Part shown: positions 20,283-28,321 of the stretch, piece after piece
Numbering within the stretch: position 1 is the stretch's first letter
Layout of the letters: each line of letters opens with the position of its first letter
DNA from: Pseudomonadota bacterium
GTDB taxonomy: Bacteria; Pseudomonadota; Alphaproteobacteria; Caulobacterales; Caulobacteraceae
Reading direction: 5' to 3'
Length of the DNA: 64,000 nucleotides
Assembly: GCA_023386645.1 (NCBI GenBank)
Contig: JAEWJI010000012.1
Location: 44,179-108,178 of the forward strand
The notes under the pieces: model-generated
Told to the model about the DNA's origin: nothing
Database searches by the model: none
What the model saw: only the letters and a program-made list of their open reading frames with translations
Translations under genes and position numbers: made by a program

Positions 20283-20840
20283 TCAGTGGGCGTCGCAGTT
20301 GGTCCCCATGGCGACGCGGACCACGCGCTGGCCCTCGGGGTCCAAGGTGATGATCATGTCGCCCTGGAGATAGACCCAGCCGATGGTGGTCTCCTGCATC
20401 TCGCCGCCGGGATAGGCGGCGCGGACCTGGTCGGCGGTCGAGCCGACACGGACGCCTTCCGGAGTGGCCAGCGAGCCCTCCATAACGTCCCAGCCGGACA
20501 GTTCCTGGCCGGTGAACAGCAGCGTCAGGCCGTTCGAGAACCGGGCCTGTTCGGTGGCCCCGCCGCCGCATTCGGCGATGGGCGAGGTCTCGACGGGCGC
20601 GCCCGCCGCCCCGGAGACCATCTGCAGGGCCTGGGCCTTGGGCGAGCCGATCGCGACCGTCTGGTCGCCCACCTTGAGGCCCTCGGCGGTGGGCGCGACG
20701 GCGCCGGACGAGGCGGACGCGGCGGCGGACGCGGCGGCGGACGCAGCCGGAGCCGAGGCGTCGGGCGCCGATCCCGCTTCCTGATTGCAGGCGGCGATGG
20801 TCAGGGCCATGGCGGCGAGCGCCAGGTGATTGAACTTCAT
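20283..20840 (-). CDS. Ala/Ser-rich lipoprotein of unknown function
   Basis: A 185-residue predicted lipoprotein: MKFNHLALAAMALTIAAC gives a lipobox at Cys18. A spacer of Ala/Ser repeats (about residues 25-48, encoded by imperfect 12-bp tandem units around 20715-20750) is followed by a compact C-terminal domain. That domain has ECGGGATEQARFSNGLTLLF, GVRVGSTADQVRAAYPGGE and GDMIITLDPEGQRVVRVAMG. The Cys in ECGGG and in the C-terminal GTNCDAH could form a disulfide. The GSTADQVRAAYPG pattern resembles small secreted proteins of unknown function that contain a SmpA-like helix, but I do not assign a family. Start chosen at the signal peptide; the frame upstream overlaps a divergent gene region. 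Confidence 0.72.
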   Translation of the reverse strand: MKFNHLALAAMALTIAACNQEAGSAPDASAPAASAAASAAASASSGAVAPTAEGLKVGDQTVAIGSPKAQALQMVSGAAGAPVETSPIAECGGGATEQARFSNGLTLLFTGQELSGWDVMEGSLATPEGVRVGSTADQVRAAYPGGEMQETTIGWVYLQGDMIITLDPEGQRVVRVAMGTNCDAH

Positions 20841-21087
20841 GGTATATTCCCCCGCCGCAGAAGCACGGCGAGCGAACGCTACCGCGTCCGGAGTTCGGGC
20901 GCCATGGTTTCGCCCCAGGGCCGCCGGCAAACCGTCGAGCTTGGCCGAACCCGGTCTGTGCCAGATGGACAACAAGGGTCCGCCAACAATGGCCAAGCTC
21001 TGGAACGGCGCGGCGGCCGGACTATTTCGAAGCTGCTGGATGGGGCTGAGCGATCCTCCCCGATCGCCAACATCTAGGAGTTTGAAC

Positions 21088-21612
21088 ATGCGTACTCTTC
21101 TCATCACCACCGCCGCCGCCGCTCTGCTGGCCGCGCCGGCCATGGCCCAGGATAGCGGCGTGCGCTGGTCGGGCTCGGTCGGCTATTCGAACCTGAGCGC
21201 CGATGACGGCGACCTGGGCGCGGTCACGGGCCGCCTCGGCGCCCGCTTCACCCCGAACTTCGGCATCGAAGGCGAGGCTTCGATCGGCGTCAACGACGAG
21301 GAATTCCCGATCGCGGCCGGCGGCTCAGGCACCTTAGAGCTGGACTATGACGCCGCCGTCTATGCGGTCGGCTATCTGCCGGTCAGCCCGAACTTCGAAG
21401 TGTTCGGTCGGGTCGGCTACGGCACCACCGAGATCAAGGCCGAGGCGGCGGGCGTGACCGTCGACGCCGGCGACGAGAGCTTCAACTACGGCGTGGGCGC
21501 CCAGTACCTGTTCGACGGCGTCAACGGCGTGCGCGGCGACTGGACCCGTCGCGACTTCCAGGACGGCGGCGAGGCCGACGTCTGGTCGCTGAGCTACGTC
21601 CGCAAGTTCTGA
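21088..21612 (+). CDS. outer membrane beta-barrel protein (porin family)
   Basis: A 174-residue protein with a clean signal peptide (MRTLLITTAAAALLAAPAMA-QDS). Alternating-residue beta strands follow: VRWSGSVGYSNLS, GRLGARFTPNFGIEGEASIG, VYAVGYLPVSPNFEVFGRVGYG, NYGVGAQYLF, and a C-terminal strand ending SLSYVRKF. The terminal phenylalanine is the usual outer-membrane assembly signal. It resembles an eight-strand OmpA/OmpX-like barrel without a periplasmic domain. Ribosome site AGGAG at 21076-21080. Role unknown, probably envelope integrity or adhesion. Confidence 0.85.
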   Translation: MRTLLITTAAAALLAAPAMAQDSGVRWSGSVGYSNLSADDGDLGAVTGRLGARFTPNFGIEGEASIGVNDEEFPIAAGGSGTLELDYDAAVYAVGYLPVSPNFEVFGRVGYGTTEIKAEAAGVTVDAGDESFNYGVGAQYLFDGVNGVRGDWTRRDFQDGGEADVWSLSYVRKF

Positions 21613-21638
21613 TCCCACTCGATCGGACCAAGCGATCC

Positions 21639-21672
21639 GGGCGCGCCTCGAAAGGGGCGCGCCTGTTTCGTT
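21639..21672. terminator. bidirectional terminator region after the barrel gene
   Basis: Two GGCGCGCC copies (21640-21647 and 21656-21663), each self-complementary, can form a strong stem; GTTTCGTTTC follows on the plus strand. It sits between convergent genes. Confidence 0.6.
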
Positions 21673-21933
21673 TCAGGCGACGCCCGGCTGCAGCGCCCAG
21701 CGCATGGAGCCTTCCCCGAACGGTCGGGTGAACCAGTCGGTATAGCGCTCGAAGGCCTCGACCACCGCCTGCCGCAGGTCCTGGGTGACCGGCTCTCCGC
21801 GCTGCCGTCTGAGCGCCGCCACGCAGTCGATCACGACATTCTGGTGCGCGGCGCCGCCCAGCGACCTGAGGACATGGGCGACGTCGCGGGCGAGGGCTTC
21901 CAGCAGGCTGGGCTTGGCGGGCGTAGGATCCAT
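21673..21933 (-). CDS. hypothetical protein, 86 aa
   Basis: Starts MDPTPAKPSLLEALARDVAHVL after a good ribosome site (GGAGG, 8 bp upstream). Predicted mostly helical and soluble, with QNVVIDCVAALRRQRGE in the middle and FERYTDWFTRPFGEGSMRWAL near the end. No signal or membrane segment. The frame stays open upstream to 21984 but the ribosome site supports the shorter form. I do not recognise a family. It is downstream on the opposite strand of the barrel gene and has no clear partner. Confidence 0.6.
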   Translation of the reverse strand: MDPTPAKPSLLEALARDVAHVLRSLGGAAHQNVVIDCVAALRRQRGEPVTQDLRQAVVEAFERYTDWFTRPFGEGSMRWALQPGVA

Positions 21934-22021
21934 ACGCGGCCTCCGTTTCGCTCGGCGGGGGTATTCGAACCCTTCCAGACTCAAGCGACAGGCGCAAGCC
22001 TTGCCGTTATCCCAGGTCTCA

Positions 22022-23398
22022 TCAGTTCGTGATCGATCTCCACCGTCGCCGCGCGACGAGGAGAGCCGAGCTCGCGAGCACGAGGGCGAAGGCCAGCTTC
22101 ATCAGGTCGTCCATGAGCGGGATGGCCGGCGGCGCGGCGGCCGGATCGAAGCGGGCGGCCCCGATAACGGGAAGGCCGCCGGTCGAACTTTCCCAGACCA
22201 CGGTCGAGACTCCGTTGGCGTCGATCACGACCTGGGGCCGATTGCCGTCGGCGGACGGGTTGGAAATCGCCACGGGCGTGGTCCAGGCGCTTCCAACGAA
22301 CCTCGAAGCCTCGATCAGGTAGCTGGCCCCGTCATTCCGGTACCAGACCGCCGTGGTCTCGCCGCCGGCGGCCGCCACGTCCGGGGCGCAGGCGTCGGTG
22401 GACGGCGTCGAGAGGTCCTCGGGCGCGGCCCAGCCGCCCCCCGCGTAACGCGCGGCCTGGATAACGAAGCCGAGGCCGGAGGCCTGGAGCCAAACGGCCG
22501 TGGCCGCGCCGCCGCCGTCGACCGCGGCGCTGGGCTCGGTGCAGTCGGCTCCCGGCGCCGACAGGGTTTCGGCGGGTCCCCAGGACCCGCCCGAGAAGCG
22601 GGCCGCCTGGATGATCAGGTTCGCGCCGTCGTTGGCCTCCCATACCGCCGTGGCGATCCCGCCGCTGTCGGCGGTCACCTGGGGCCGGGAACCGCCGAGG
22701 GCGCCCGACAGGGTGACGGGCGCGGTCCAGACGCCGCCAGACATGCGCGCCGCCTGGACCGTCTGGCTCGCGCCGTCATCGTAATCCCAGACCGCCGTCA
22801 CGACGCCGAGCGGATCGACCGCGAGTTGGGGCCAGGCCGCATCTCCGCCGGGCGGCGAGACCGCGACCGGGGCGGACCATATCCCCCCCACGTTTCGGGA
22901 GGCCTGGACCAGATCGTCGGCGTCATCGACCAGCCAGACCACCGTGGCGGCGCCCGATGGCTCGAAAACCACCCGGGGCGTCACGGCCGTTTCGGCGGGA
23001 TTGGACACGACGACCGGAACGGACCAGGAGACGCCGTTGAAAACCGAGGCCTGGACCGTCACCTCGATCCCGTCGTCTCCGGTCCAGACTGCAATGACCG
23101 TCCCGCCGGGGCCGGCCGCGACATGGGGGCCCTGCGACAGGACGGCCGGGCTGGACAGGGTCTGCGGCGGGCTCCAGGCGCCGGACGAGAAACGCGACGC
23201 CTGAACGACCAGCGACCCGAAATCCGTGGCGGACCAGACGGCGGTCACCGCGCCACCACCGTCGACCGCGAGTTGGGGATCGAAGCCGATCCAGCCGGGC
23301 GCGGACACCTGGGTGGGCGTCGACCACGACTGGGCCCTGACGATGGTCGGCCAGGTCAGGGCCAGCAGCAGGCCCAGCAGAACGATCACCCGCGGCAT
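22022..23398 (-). CDS. secreted protein of eight ~50-residue repeats with C-terminal membrane anchor
   Basis: A 458-residue protein. The signal peptide is MPRVIVLLGLLLALTWPTIV, cleavage near VRA-QSW. Eight repeats of about 50 residues follow (about residues 24-420). Each starts with W-x-x-P, then an x-V-S-x-P turn, P-x-V/A-x-D-x-x-G, T-A-V-W, D-G-A and V/I-Q-A-A/S-R. This resembles the blades of sialidase-like or BNR beta-propellers, and eight copies would suit a closed eight-bladed propeller. The end has IPLMDDLMKLAFALVLASS followed by RRRWRS: a hydrophobic helix then Arg-rich tail, like the IPTL-CTERM/PEP-CTERM sorting signals. Probably a surface-displayed binding protein. The ligand is unknown. 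Confidence 0.75.
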   Translation of the reverse strand: MPRVIVLLGLLLALTWPTIVRAQSWSTPTQVSAPGWIGFDPQLAVDGGGAVTAVWSATDFGSLVVQASRFSSGAWSPPQTLSSPAVLSQGPHVAAGPGGTVIAVWTGDDGIEVTVQASVFNGVSWSVPVVVSNPAETAVTPRVVFEPSGAATVVWLVDDADDLVQASRNVGGIWSAPVAVSPPGGDAAWPQLAVDPLGVVTAVWDYDDGASQTVQAARMSGGVWTAPVTLSGALGGSRPQVTADSGGIATAVWEANDGANLIIQAARFSGGSWGPAETLSAPGADCTEPSAAVDGGGAATAVWLQASGLGFVIQAARYAGGGWAAPEDLSTPSTDACAPDVAAAGGETTAVWYRNDGASYLIEASRFVGSAWTTPVAISNPSADGNRPQVVIDANGVSTVVWESSTGGLPVIGAARFDPAAAPPAIPLMDDLMKLAFALVLASSALLVARRRWRSITN

Positions 23399-23480
23399 TG
23401 GCTCGCCCCCCGACGTGAACGGCCAAGCTGTGACGCCTATCGGCGTTGGGAGTCAACGGACGATGATATGTGAACGCTGG

Positions 23481-24614
23481 TCAGCGACGCTTCCGGACGA
23501 ACACCGTGCCGGCCGAATAACCCGCCCCGAAGGAGCAGATCAGCCCGGCGTCACCGGGCTCGAAGCCATCGTTATGGAGGTGGAAGGCGATGATCGAGCC
23601 GGCCGAGGAGGTATTGGCGTAGTCGTCCAGGATGATGACGTTCTCGCCGGGCGCCGGGTCGCGGCCGAGCACCTTACGACCGATCATCTCGTTCATGTTG
23701 ATGTTGGCCTGGTGGAGCCAAAGACGCTTCAGCCGCGCCGGGTCCAGGCCGAGGTCGCGGGCGTGGTCGACAATCATCTCGGCGACCATCGGCACCACGT
23801 CCTTGAAGACCTTGCGGCCCTGCTGGACGAACATCCGGTCGGTAAGGTCGTCAACCGGCTCGGCCCGCTCCGGCTCATGCCGGTTCAGGAAGCCGAAGTT
23901 GTTTCTGATGTTGTTGGAGAAGACCGTCTTCAACCGCGTGCCCAGGATGTCCCAGCCGCCAGGACCCGCCTGGTCCTCGGCCTCAATGATCACGGCGGTG
24001 GCGACGTCGCCGAAGATGAAGTGGCTGTCGCGGTCCATGAAGTTGAGGTGGGCCGAGCAGATCTCGGGGTTGACCATAAGCACCGCCTTGACCGAGCCCG
24101 AGGCGATGAAGTCGGCGGCGGTCTTAATGCCGAAGGTGGCCGACGAACAGGCCACGTTCATGTCGAAGGCGAAGCCCTCGATGCCCAGCGCCTGCTGCAC
24201 CTCGATGGCCATGGCGGGGTAGGGGCGCTGCATGTTGGACGCAGCGCAGAGGACGGCTCCGATCTCCGAGATCGGCTTGCCCCAGGTCTCGATGGCCTGG
24301 CGTGCGGCCTTGATGGCCATCTCGGCCAGGATCGAGGGCTCTTCGTTCGTGCGCCCCGGCAGGTTGGGCCGCATGCGGTCGGGGTCGAGGATGCCGGCCT
24401 TGTCCAGTACGAAGCGGGACTTGATGCCCGACGCCTTCTCGATGAACTCGACCGAGGAGCCGGTCTTGGGCTCCAGCTCGCCCGCCGCGATGGCCTCGGC
24501 GTTGCGGGCGTTCCAGCGCTCGGCGTAGGCGTTGTACGCCTCCACGAGCTCGGCGTTGGAGATGGACTGCTCAGGGGTGAACAGACCGGTTGCGGCGATC
24601 ACGGCTCGGGTCAT
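23481..24614 (-). CDS. 3-oxoacyl-ACP synthase III-like protein (KAS III)
   Basis: A 377-residue thiolase-fold enzyme. The catalytic triad is visible: Cys156 in NVACSSATFG, His301 in WLHQANINMNE and Asn334 in DYANTSSAGS, with the C-terminal GFEPGDAGLICSFGAGYSAG. KAS III enzymes start fatty acid synthesis by condensing acyl-CoA with malonyl-ACP, or join acyl chains in secondary or lipid pathways. At 377 residues it is longer than FabH (about 320), with an insertion near residues 30-55. It is not with other fab genes; it starts 7 bp downstream of the KpsC stop, so a role in making a lipid for an envelope polysaccharide is possible but inferred. Confidence 0.88.
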   Translation of the reverse strand: MTRAVIAATGLFTPEQSISNAELVEAYNAYAERWNARNAEAIAAGELEPKTGSSVEFIEKASGIKSRFVLDKAGILDPDRMRPNLPGRTNEEPSILAEMAIKAARQAIETWGKPISEIGAVLCAASNMQRPYPAMAIEVQQALGIEGFAFDMNVACSSATFGIKTAADFIASGSVKAVLMVNPEICSAHLNFMDRDSHFIFGDVATAVIIEAEDQAGPGGWDILGTRLKTVFSNNIRNNFGFLNRHEPERAEPVDDLTDRMFVQQGRKVFKDVVPMVAEMIVDHARDLGLDPARLKRLWLHQANINMNEMIGRKVLGRDPAPGENVIILDDYANTSSAGSIIAFHLHNDGFEPGDAGLICSFGAGYSAGTVFVRKRR

Positions 24615-24621
24615 GGGAGGC

Positions 24622-26799
24622 TCAATAGGCGGGCGGGGGGCGACGGTCGAGACTGGCTTGGACGCCGGTCCACCACCGGCGGAGGCGACCGCGCGGGGCG
24701 GAGCGGCGAGGCTCGTCTTGAGCGGCGATCAAGGCCTCGACCAGGTCTTCGGCCTCGCAAGGCCAGCCGTCAGGGGTGACGTAGATCGGATAGGCGATCA
24801 GTGCGGCGTAAACGAGGTCGTCGAGACTGGCCCGACGAGTGCGACGCGGGAGATCGAGGCGATCCCGCGTGAGGCCCCAGCCGGCGTAGAAGGGGCGGCC
24901 GTATACCGACACGGTCTTGCCGCGCAGCAGGGCCTCGAAGCCCGAGAGCGAGGTGAGGGTCGCCAGCCGGTCGCAGGCGTTCACGCAGTCGATGATGTCG
25001 AGCTCGTCGGCGACCGCGTCCACTTCGGCCAGCGCCGCGGCGTCCAGAAGACCGGGGCGGTTGCCCGCCAGGACATCGGGGTGATTGCGGTAGACCAGGA
25101 AGGCGTCGGGGTGGTCGGCGCGGGCGGCGGCGACCAGGCCGGCGTTGGTGCGGATGTCCTCGCAGCCCAGCAGGATGGACTTGTCGTTCTCTACCTGGCC
25201 GACGACCAGCAGGATCGGGCGGTCGGCGGGCCAGTCGGGCCGGGCGTCGGGCCGATCGAGGTTGTATTTCGACAGGCCCGCCTCGACCACGCGGGTCCGC
25301 AGGGCGGCGGCGCGGGCGGCGGCCTCGGGCGACGGGGCGCCGGCCTGGATCAGGGCCTCGAGGCGGCTCGGGCGGGACGGATCATAATAGACGCCGAGAT
25401 CGTCGAGCGCGACCGACAGGGCGCCGACGAAGTCCGACCCGAGTCCACGCGAACGGATGAAGCCGTCCTCCATCCGAACCGTTGGAGCGCAAGTCGCGGC
25501 GGCGGCGGCGCGGATCGGGTCGGTCTCCTTGCCGGCCCACCAGATCATACGGCCTCCGGAGGCTTCCGCTTCGCGCGCGGCGTTGCGGGCGAACCAGTGA
25601 ACGCGGACGGTGGACTTCGGGCCGGTCAGCAGCCGGCGGACCGCCGGGCGCTTGGCGGGCGCGAAGCCGGCCCCGGACCAGGACCCGGCCAGGCGATCGG
25701 CGCGTGCGCGGAGGCTGACAAGACGGTCGACAGCCTGTTCGGGGGAACAGGCGCGCCCGGTGACGGGGTCGATGTAGCGAGGGTAGGCGATCAGGGCGGC
25801 GGCGGCGAGCTGGGGGAGGGTGGCCTGGCCTCTCCGCTCCTGCCATCGGGCGGCGGGCGTCGGGCCGGCCTCCTCCACCACTCCGTGGTCCCCCTCCCCC
25901 AACGGGGGAGGATTGGCGTGGGTCTCAATCCTCCCGCGTTGGGGGAGGTGGATCGGCGGCGAAGCCGACGAGACGGAGGGAGCGTTATCCTGGGTCAGGC
26001 CCCAGCCCGCATAGAACGGGACGCCCCAGCAGTGGACGGGCCTGGCGCGCAGGAGCGCCTCGAAGCCCAGCGCCGAGGTGACGCAATGGACCTCGTCGAT
26101 GGCGTCCAGCAGGTCGGCGGGGTGGATGTCCTGGTCGAGCACGGTGACGCCGGCGAGCGCCGCGTCGGGGATGCAGCCGCGCTTCAGGCCGGCGGCCACG
26201 GCGGGATGGCGCTTGACGATGATCTGGGCGCCGGGGTTGGCGTCGCGGGCGGCGGCCAGCATGTCGGTGAAGCGCGCTTCGTCGGCCAGGCCGTGACGGA
26301 TGGCGGCGTCGCCGAAGGTTTGATCCACCACCAGGACGCGGCGGCCGGGCTGGAGGAGGGCGTGGTCGAGCGAGCCGCCCATGTTGGTTTTCGACAGGCG
26401 AGCCGCGACGATGCGGTCGATCAGGGCCTGTGCGCGGTCCGCCATGGCGGCGTCGCACCAGTCGGCGGCGGTGGCGATCAGGGTCTCGAGCCGGCTCGGG
26501 CGGGCGGCGTCGTAATAGATCCCCTGGTCGTCGACCACGAGGCTGAGCGCCGTGGCTCCGGCTTCGCCCAGGCCGACGGAGCGCAGGAAGCCGTCCTCGA
26601 GCGCGACATAGGGCAGGCCGCGCTTCTCCGCCCAGCGGCGGCCATGGGCGGCCGTCGGCTTCAAGCCCCACCCGATGACGGTGCGGATGTCCGGACCGGG
26701 CAGTGGGCGCAGATCGTATTCCGGCAGGAACTGGCGGAGGAAGGGGACCTTCAGCACGCCCGGTGCGCAGACCCATGCGGGAGTGAAGGCAGGGGGCAA
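24622..26799 (-). CDS. capsular polysaccharide biosynthesis protein, KpsC-type double Kdo transferase
   Basis: About 725 residues in two homologous halves (about 1-340 and 345-725). Both have the marks G-L-P/S-V-x-L/M-EDGFLRS/IRS, GIYYD/GVYYD with ARPSRLE/SRPSRLE, LSKxN, and xSALGFEALLR/LSGFEALLRG followed by PFYAGWGLT and ALIAYP. KpsC adds beta-Kdo residues to build the poly-Kdo linker on a phosphatidylglycerol lipid for group 2-type capsules. The start is uncertain: no in-frame ATG is suitable; TTG at 26799 follows GAGG. The first half carries a 44-codon in-frame palindromic insertion just after WGLT. No kpsS, export or sugar genes are nearby. Confidence 0.85.
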   Translation of the reverse strand: MPPAFTPAWVCAPGVLKVPFLRQFLPEYDLRPLPGPDIRTVIGWGLKPTAAHGRRWAEKRGLPYVALEDGFLRSVGLGEAGATALSLVVDDQGIYYDAARPSRLETLIATAADWCDAAMADRAQALIDRIVAARLSKTNMGGSLDHALLQPGRRVLVVDQTFGDAAIRHGLADEARFTDMLAAARDANPGAQIIVKRHPAVAAGLKRGCIPDAALAGVTVLDQDIHPADLLDAIDEVHCVTSALGFEALLRARPVHCWGVPFYAGWGLTQDNAPSVSSASPPIHLPQRGRIETHANPPPLGEGDHGVVEEAGPTPAARWQERRGQATLPQLAAAALIAYPRYIDPVTGRACSPEQAVDRLVSLRARADRLAGSWSGAGFAPAKRPAVRRLLTGPKSTVRVHWFARNAAREAEASGGRMIWWAGKETDPIRAAAAATCAPTVRMEDGFIRSRGLGSDFVGALSVALDDLGVYYDPSRPSRLEALIQAGAPSPEAAARAAALRTRVVEAGLSKYNLDRPDARPDWPADRPILLVVGQVENDKSILLGCEDIRTNAGLVAAARADHPDAFLVYRNHPDVLAGNRPGLLDAAALAEVDAVADELDIIDCVNACDRLATLTSLSGFEALLRGKTVSVYGRPFYAGWGLTRDRLDLPRRTRRASLDDLVYAALIAYPIYVTPDGWPCEAEDLVEALIAAQDEPRRSAPRGRLRRWWTGVQASLDRRPPPAY
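25869..25982. repeat. REP-like inverted repeat element inserted in frame in the kpsC-like gene
   Basis: Two arms of 23 bp (25893-25915 and 25926-25948) are inverted copies with one mismatch. Each arm is itself a palindrome, CCTCCCCC-AAC-GGGGGAGG (25893-25911) and its near copy (25930-25948). Flanks include CTCCACCACTCCGTGG on one side and GAAGCCGACGAGACGGAGGG on the other. This is the style of interspersed palindromic element seen between genes in Caulobacterales; here it lies in a reading frame. Confidence 0.8.
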
Positions 26800-26828
26800 G
26801 CGGCGTCCTCGAACCTGGGTTCGCCTGT

Positions 26829-27641
26829 CTAGCTTGTCGCAACGGCCGCGAGAAGGCGCTGCGCCGCGTGGAGGTGGAGGCGTTCGACCATCTCGCCGTC
26901 CAGGGGCGCGACGCCTTCGGAGCGGCCATCGAAGGCGGCCACGACGGCGCGGGCCCGGGCCAGTTCCGCCTCGGTGGGCGCGAAAGCGGCGTGGCAGGGC
27001 GCGATCTGGGACGGGTGGATCAGGCTCTTGCCGTCGAAGCCGTAAAGGCGGGCCTGGGCCGCCTCGGCGGCGAAGCCTTCCAGATCCTGAAAGCGGTTGA
27101 AGACTCCGTCGATGGCGATCAGGCCGTGGGCGCGGGCGGCCGCGACGAGGGCGGCAAGCCAGGGCTTGAGCGGCTCGCGGTCCGGCGAGGGTCCGGTGCG
27201 AAGCGCCAGGGCCAGATCGTTGACGCCGAGCATCAGGCCGCCGAGCCTGCCGCCGGCCGAGGCGATGGCCGGCAGGTTCATGAGGCCGAGCGGGGTCTCG
27301 ATCATGGCCAGCAGGCGCGCACCCGCCGGGAGCCCTTCGTTCAGGCGTCGAACGGTCTCGGGGGTCTCGACCTTGGGCGCGACCACCCAGGCGAGGGGCA
27401 GGTCGTGGAGGACCGCGAGGTCGGCCTGTCCCCATGGCGTGTCCAGACCGTTGATGCGGACGCCCAGGGCCGGCGCGAACCCGCCGGCGCCGACCGCCTC
27501 GGCGGCGGCCCGGCGCGCGCCGGGCTTGTCGTCCGGGGCGACCGCGTCCTCCAGGTCCAAGACGGCGAGGTCGCAGTCCAGTCCGCGCGCCTTCTCCACC
27601 GCCCGGGGGTTCGAGGCCGGCAGGAAGAGGACGGAGCGCAT
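26829..27641 (-). CDS. HpcH/HpaI aldolase / CitE-like lyase family protein
   Basis: A 270-residue TIM-barrel protein. MRSVLFLPASNPRAVEKAR, DLAVLDLEDAVAPDDK, GVRINGLDTPWG, LLAMIETPLGLMN and GFDGKSLIHPSQI are the family hallmarks: the Arg, Glu and Asp residues bind Mg2+ and a CoA-linked or keto-acid substrate. Relatives include citrate lyase beta subunit, malyl-CoA lyase/thioesterase and citramalyl-CoA lyase, so the exact reaction is open. It lies 2 bp downstream of the SDR and about 30 bp upstream of the KpsC start, all on the minus strand. Confidence 0.88.
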   Translation of the reverse strand: MRSVLFLPASNPRAVEKARGLDCDLAVLDLEDAVAPDDKPGARRAAAEAVGAGGFAPALGVRINGLDTPWGQADLAVLHDLPLAWVVAPKVETPETVRRLNEGLPAGARLLAMIETPLGLMNLPAIASAGGRLGGLMLGVNDLALALRTGPSPDREPLKPWLAALVAAARAHGLIAIDGVFNRFQDLEGFAAEAAQARLYGFDGKSLIHPSQIAPCHAAFAPTEAELARARAVVAAFDGRSEGVAPLDGEMVERLHLHAAQRLLAAVATS

Positions 27642-27643
27642 GC

Positions 27644-28321
27644 TCAGACGCGGCCGGTGACGGGGATGAGGGCGCCGGTGATCGCCCTGGCCTCGGGCGA
27701 GGCCAGGAACAGGACGACTTCGGCCAGATCGGCGGGGGCAACCCATTGGGCCGGATCGGCGTCCGGCATGTCGGCGCGGTTCTGAGGCGTGTCGAGGATG
27801 GAAGGCAGGACGGCGTTGACGGTGACCGACGAGGGCTTCAGCTCCCCGGCCAGGGCTTCGGTCAGCCGGTGAACAGCCGCCTTGGAGGCGGCGTAGGCGC
27901 CCATGCCGGCGGCGGCCTTTATCGCGCCATTGGCCCCCACATTGACGATGCGACCCTCGGGCGAGGCCTTAAGGTGCGGCAAGGCGGCCCGGCTGGCGTT
28001 CAGGGCCGTGGTCAGGTTCAGGGCGAACATCCGGTCCCAGGCCGGAACCGCGTCGTCGACCGTCTGCCAGATGAACCCGCCCGCGATATTCAACAGGGCG
28101 TCCAGCTGGCCAAACCGCTCGATCACCCGAGCGACTGCGGAGGCAGCCTCCGCAGCGTCAGTCAGATCGACGCCGGAAATCTCCAGCGCGCCCTCGGGCG
28201 CCGCCGCTCCCCGCGCGTGATCGATCAAGGCGACGTCCAGACCGCGCGCCAGGGCGGCCCGGACGACGGCCGACCCGAGTGCCCCGTGGCCGCCCGTCAC
28301 GGCGATGACGCGCCTGCTCAT
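27644..28321 (-). CDS. short-chain dehydrogenase/reductase
   Basis: A 225-residue Rossmann-fold oxidoreductase. The cofactor motif is VIAVTGGHGALGSAVV (residues 5-20), NIAGG is the NNAG-like motif, and the catalytic tetrad includes Tyr and Lys in GAYAASKAAV (Y-A-A-S-K). It has the short length of carbonyl/quinonoid reductase-type classical SDRs. The ATG at 28321 overlaps the fRMsr stop (ATGA). The substrate is unknown. It is the second gene of the five-gene minus-strand group. Confidence 0.9.
   Translation of the reverse strand: MSRRVIAVTGGHGALGSAVVRAALARGLDVALIDHARGAAAPEGALEISGVDLTDAAEAASAVARVIERFGQLDALLNIAGGFIWQTVDDAVPAWDRMFALNLTTALNASRAALPHLKASPEGRIVNVGANGAIKAAAGMGAYAASKAAVHRLTEALAGELKPSSVTVNAVLPSILDTPQNRADMPDADPAQWVAPADLAEVVLFLASPEARAITGALIPVTGRV

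Noticed and set aside
22944..24779. Plus-strand frames opposite the repeat protein and KAS III
   Set aside because: They mirror repeated DNA of the real minus-strand gene and lack family features.
25893..25948. Inverted repeats as a CRISPR array or insertion sequence end
   Set aside because: Only two copies, no regular spacers, no transposase or cas gene; they fit a REP-like palindrome better.
24532..26832. 766-codon plus-strand frame opposite the kpsC-like gene
   Set aside because: Antisense shadow of a protein with two internally homologous halves; the plus frame has no domain.
26800..27741. N-terminal extension of the KpsC-like frame up to 27741 (about 1039 codons in total)
   Set aside because: The extension lies on top of the CitE-like gene in another frame and is Arg/Pro-rich; CitE-like motifs are strong there, so the KpsC-like gene must start near 26799.
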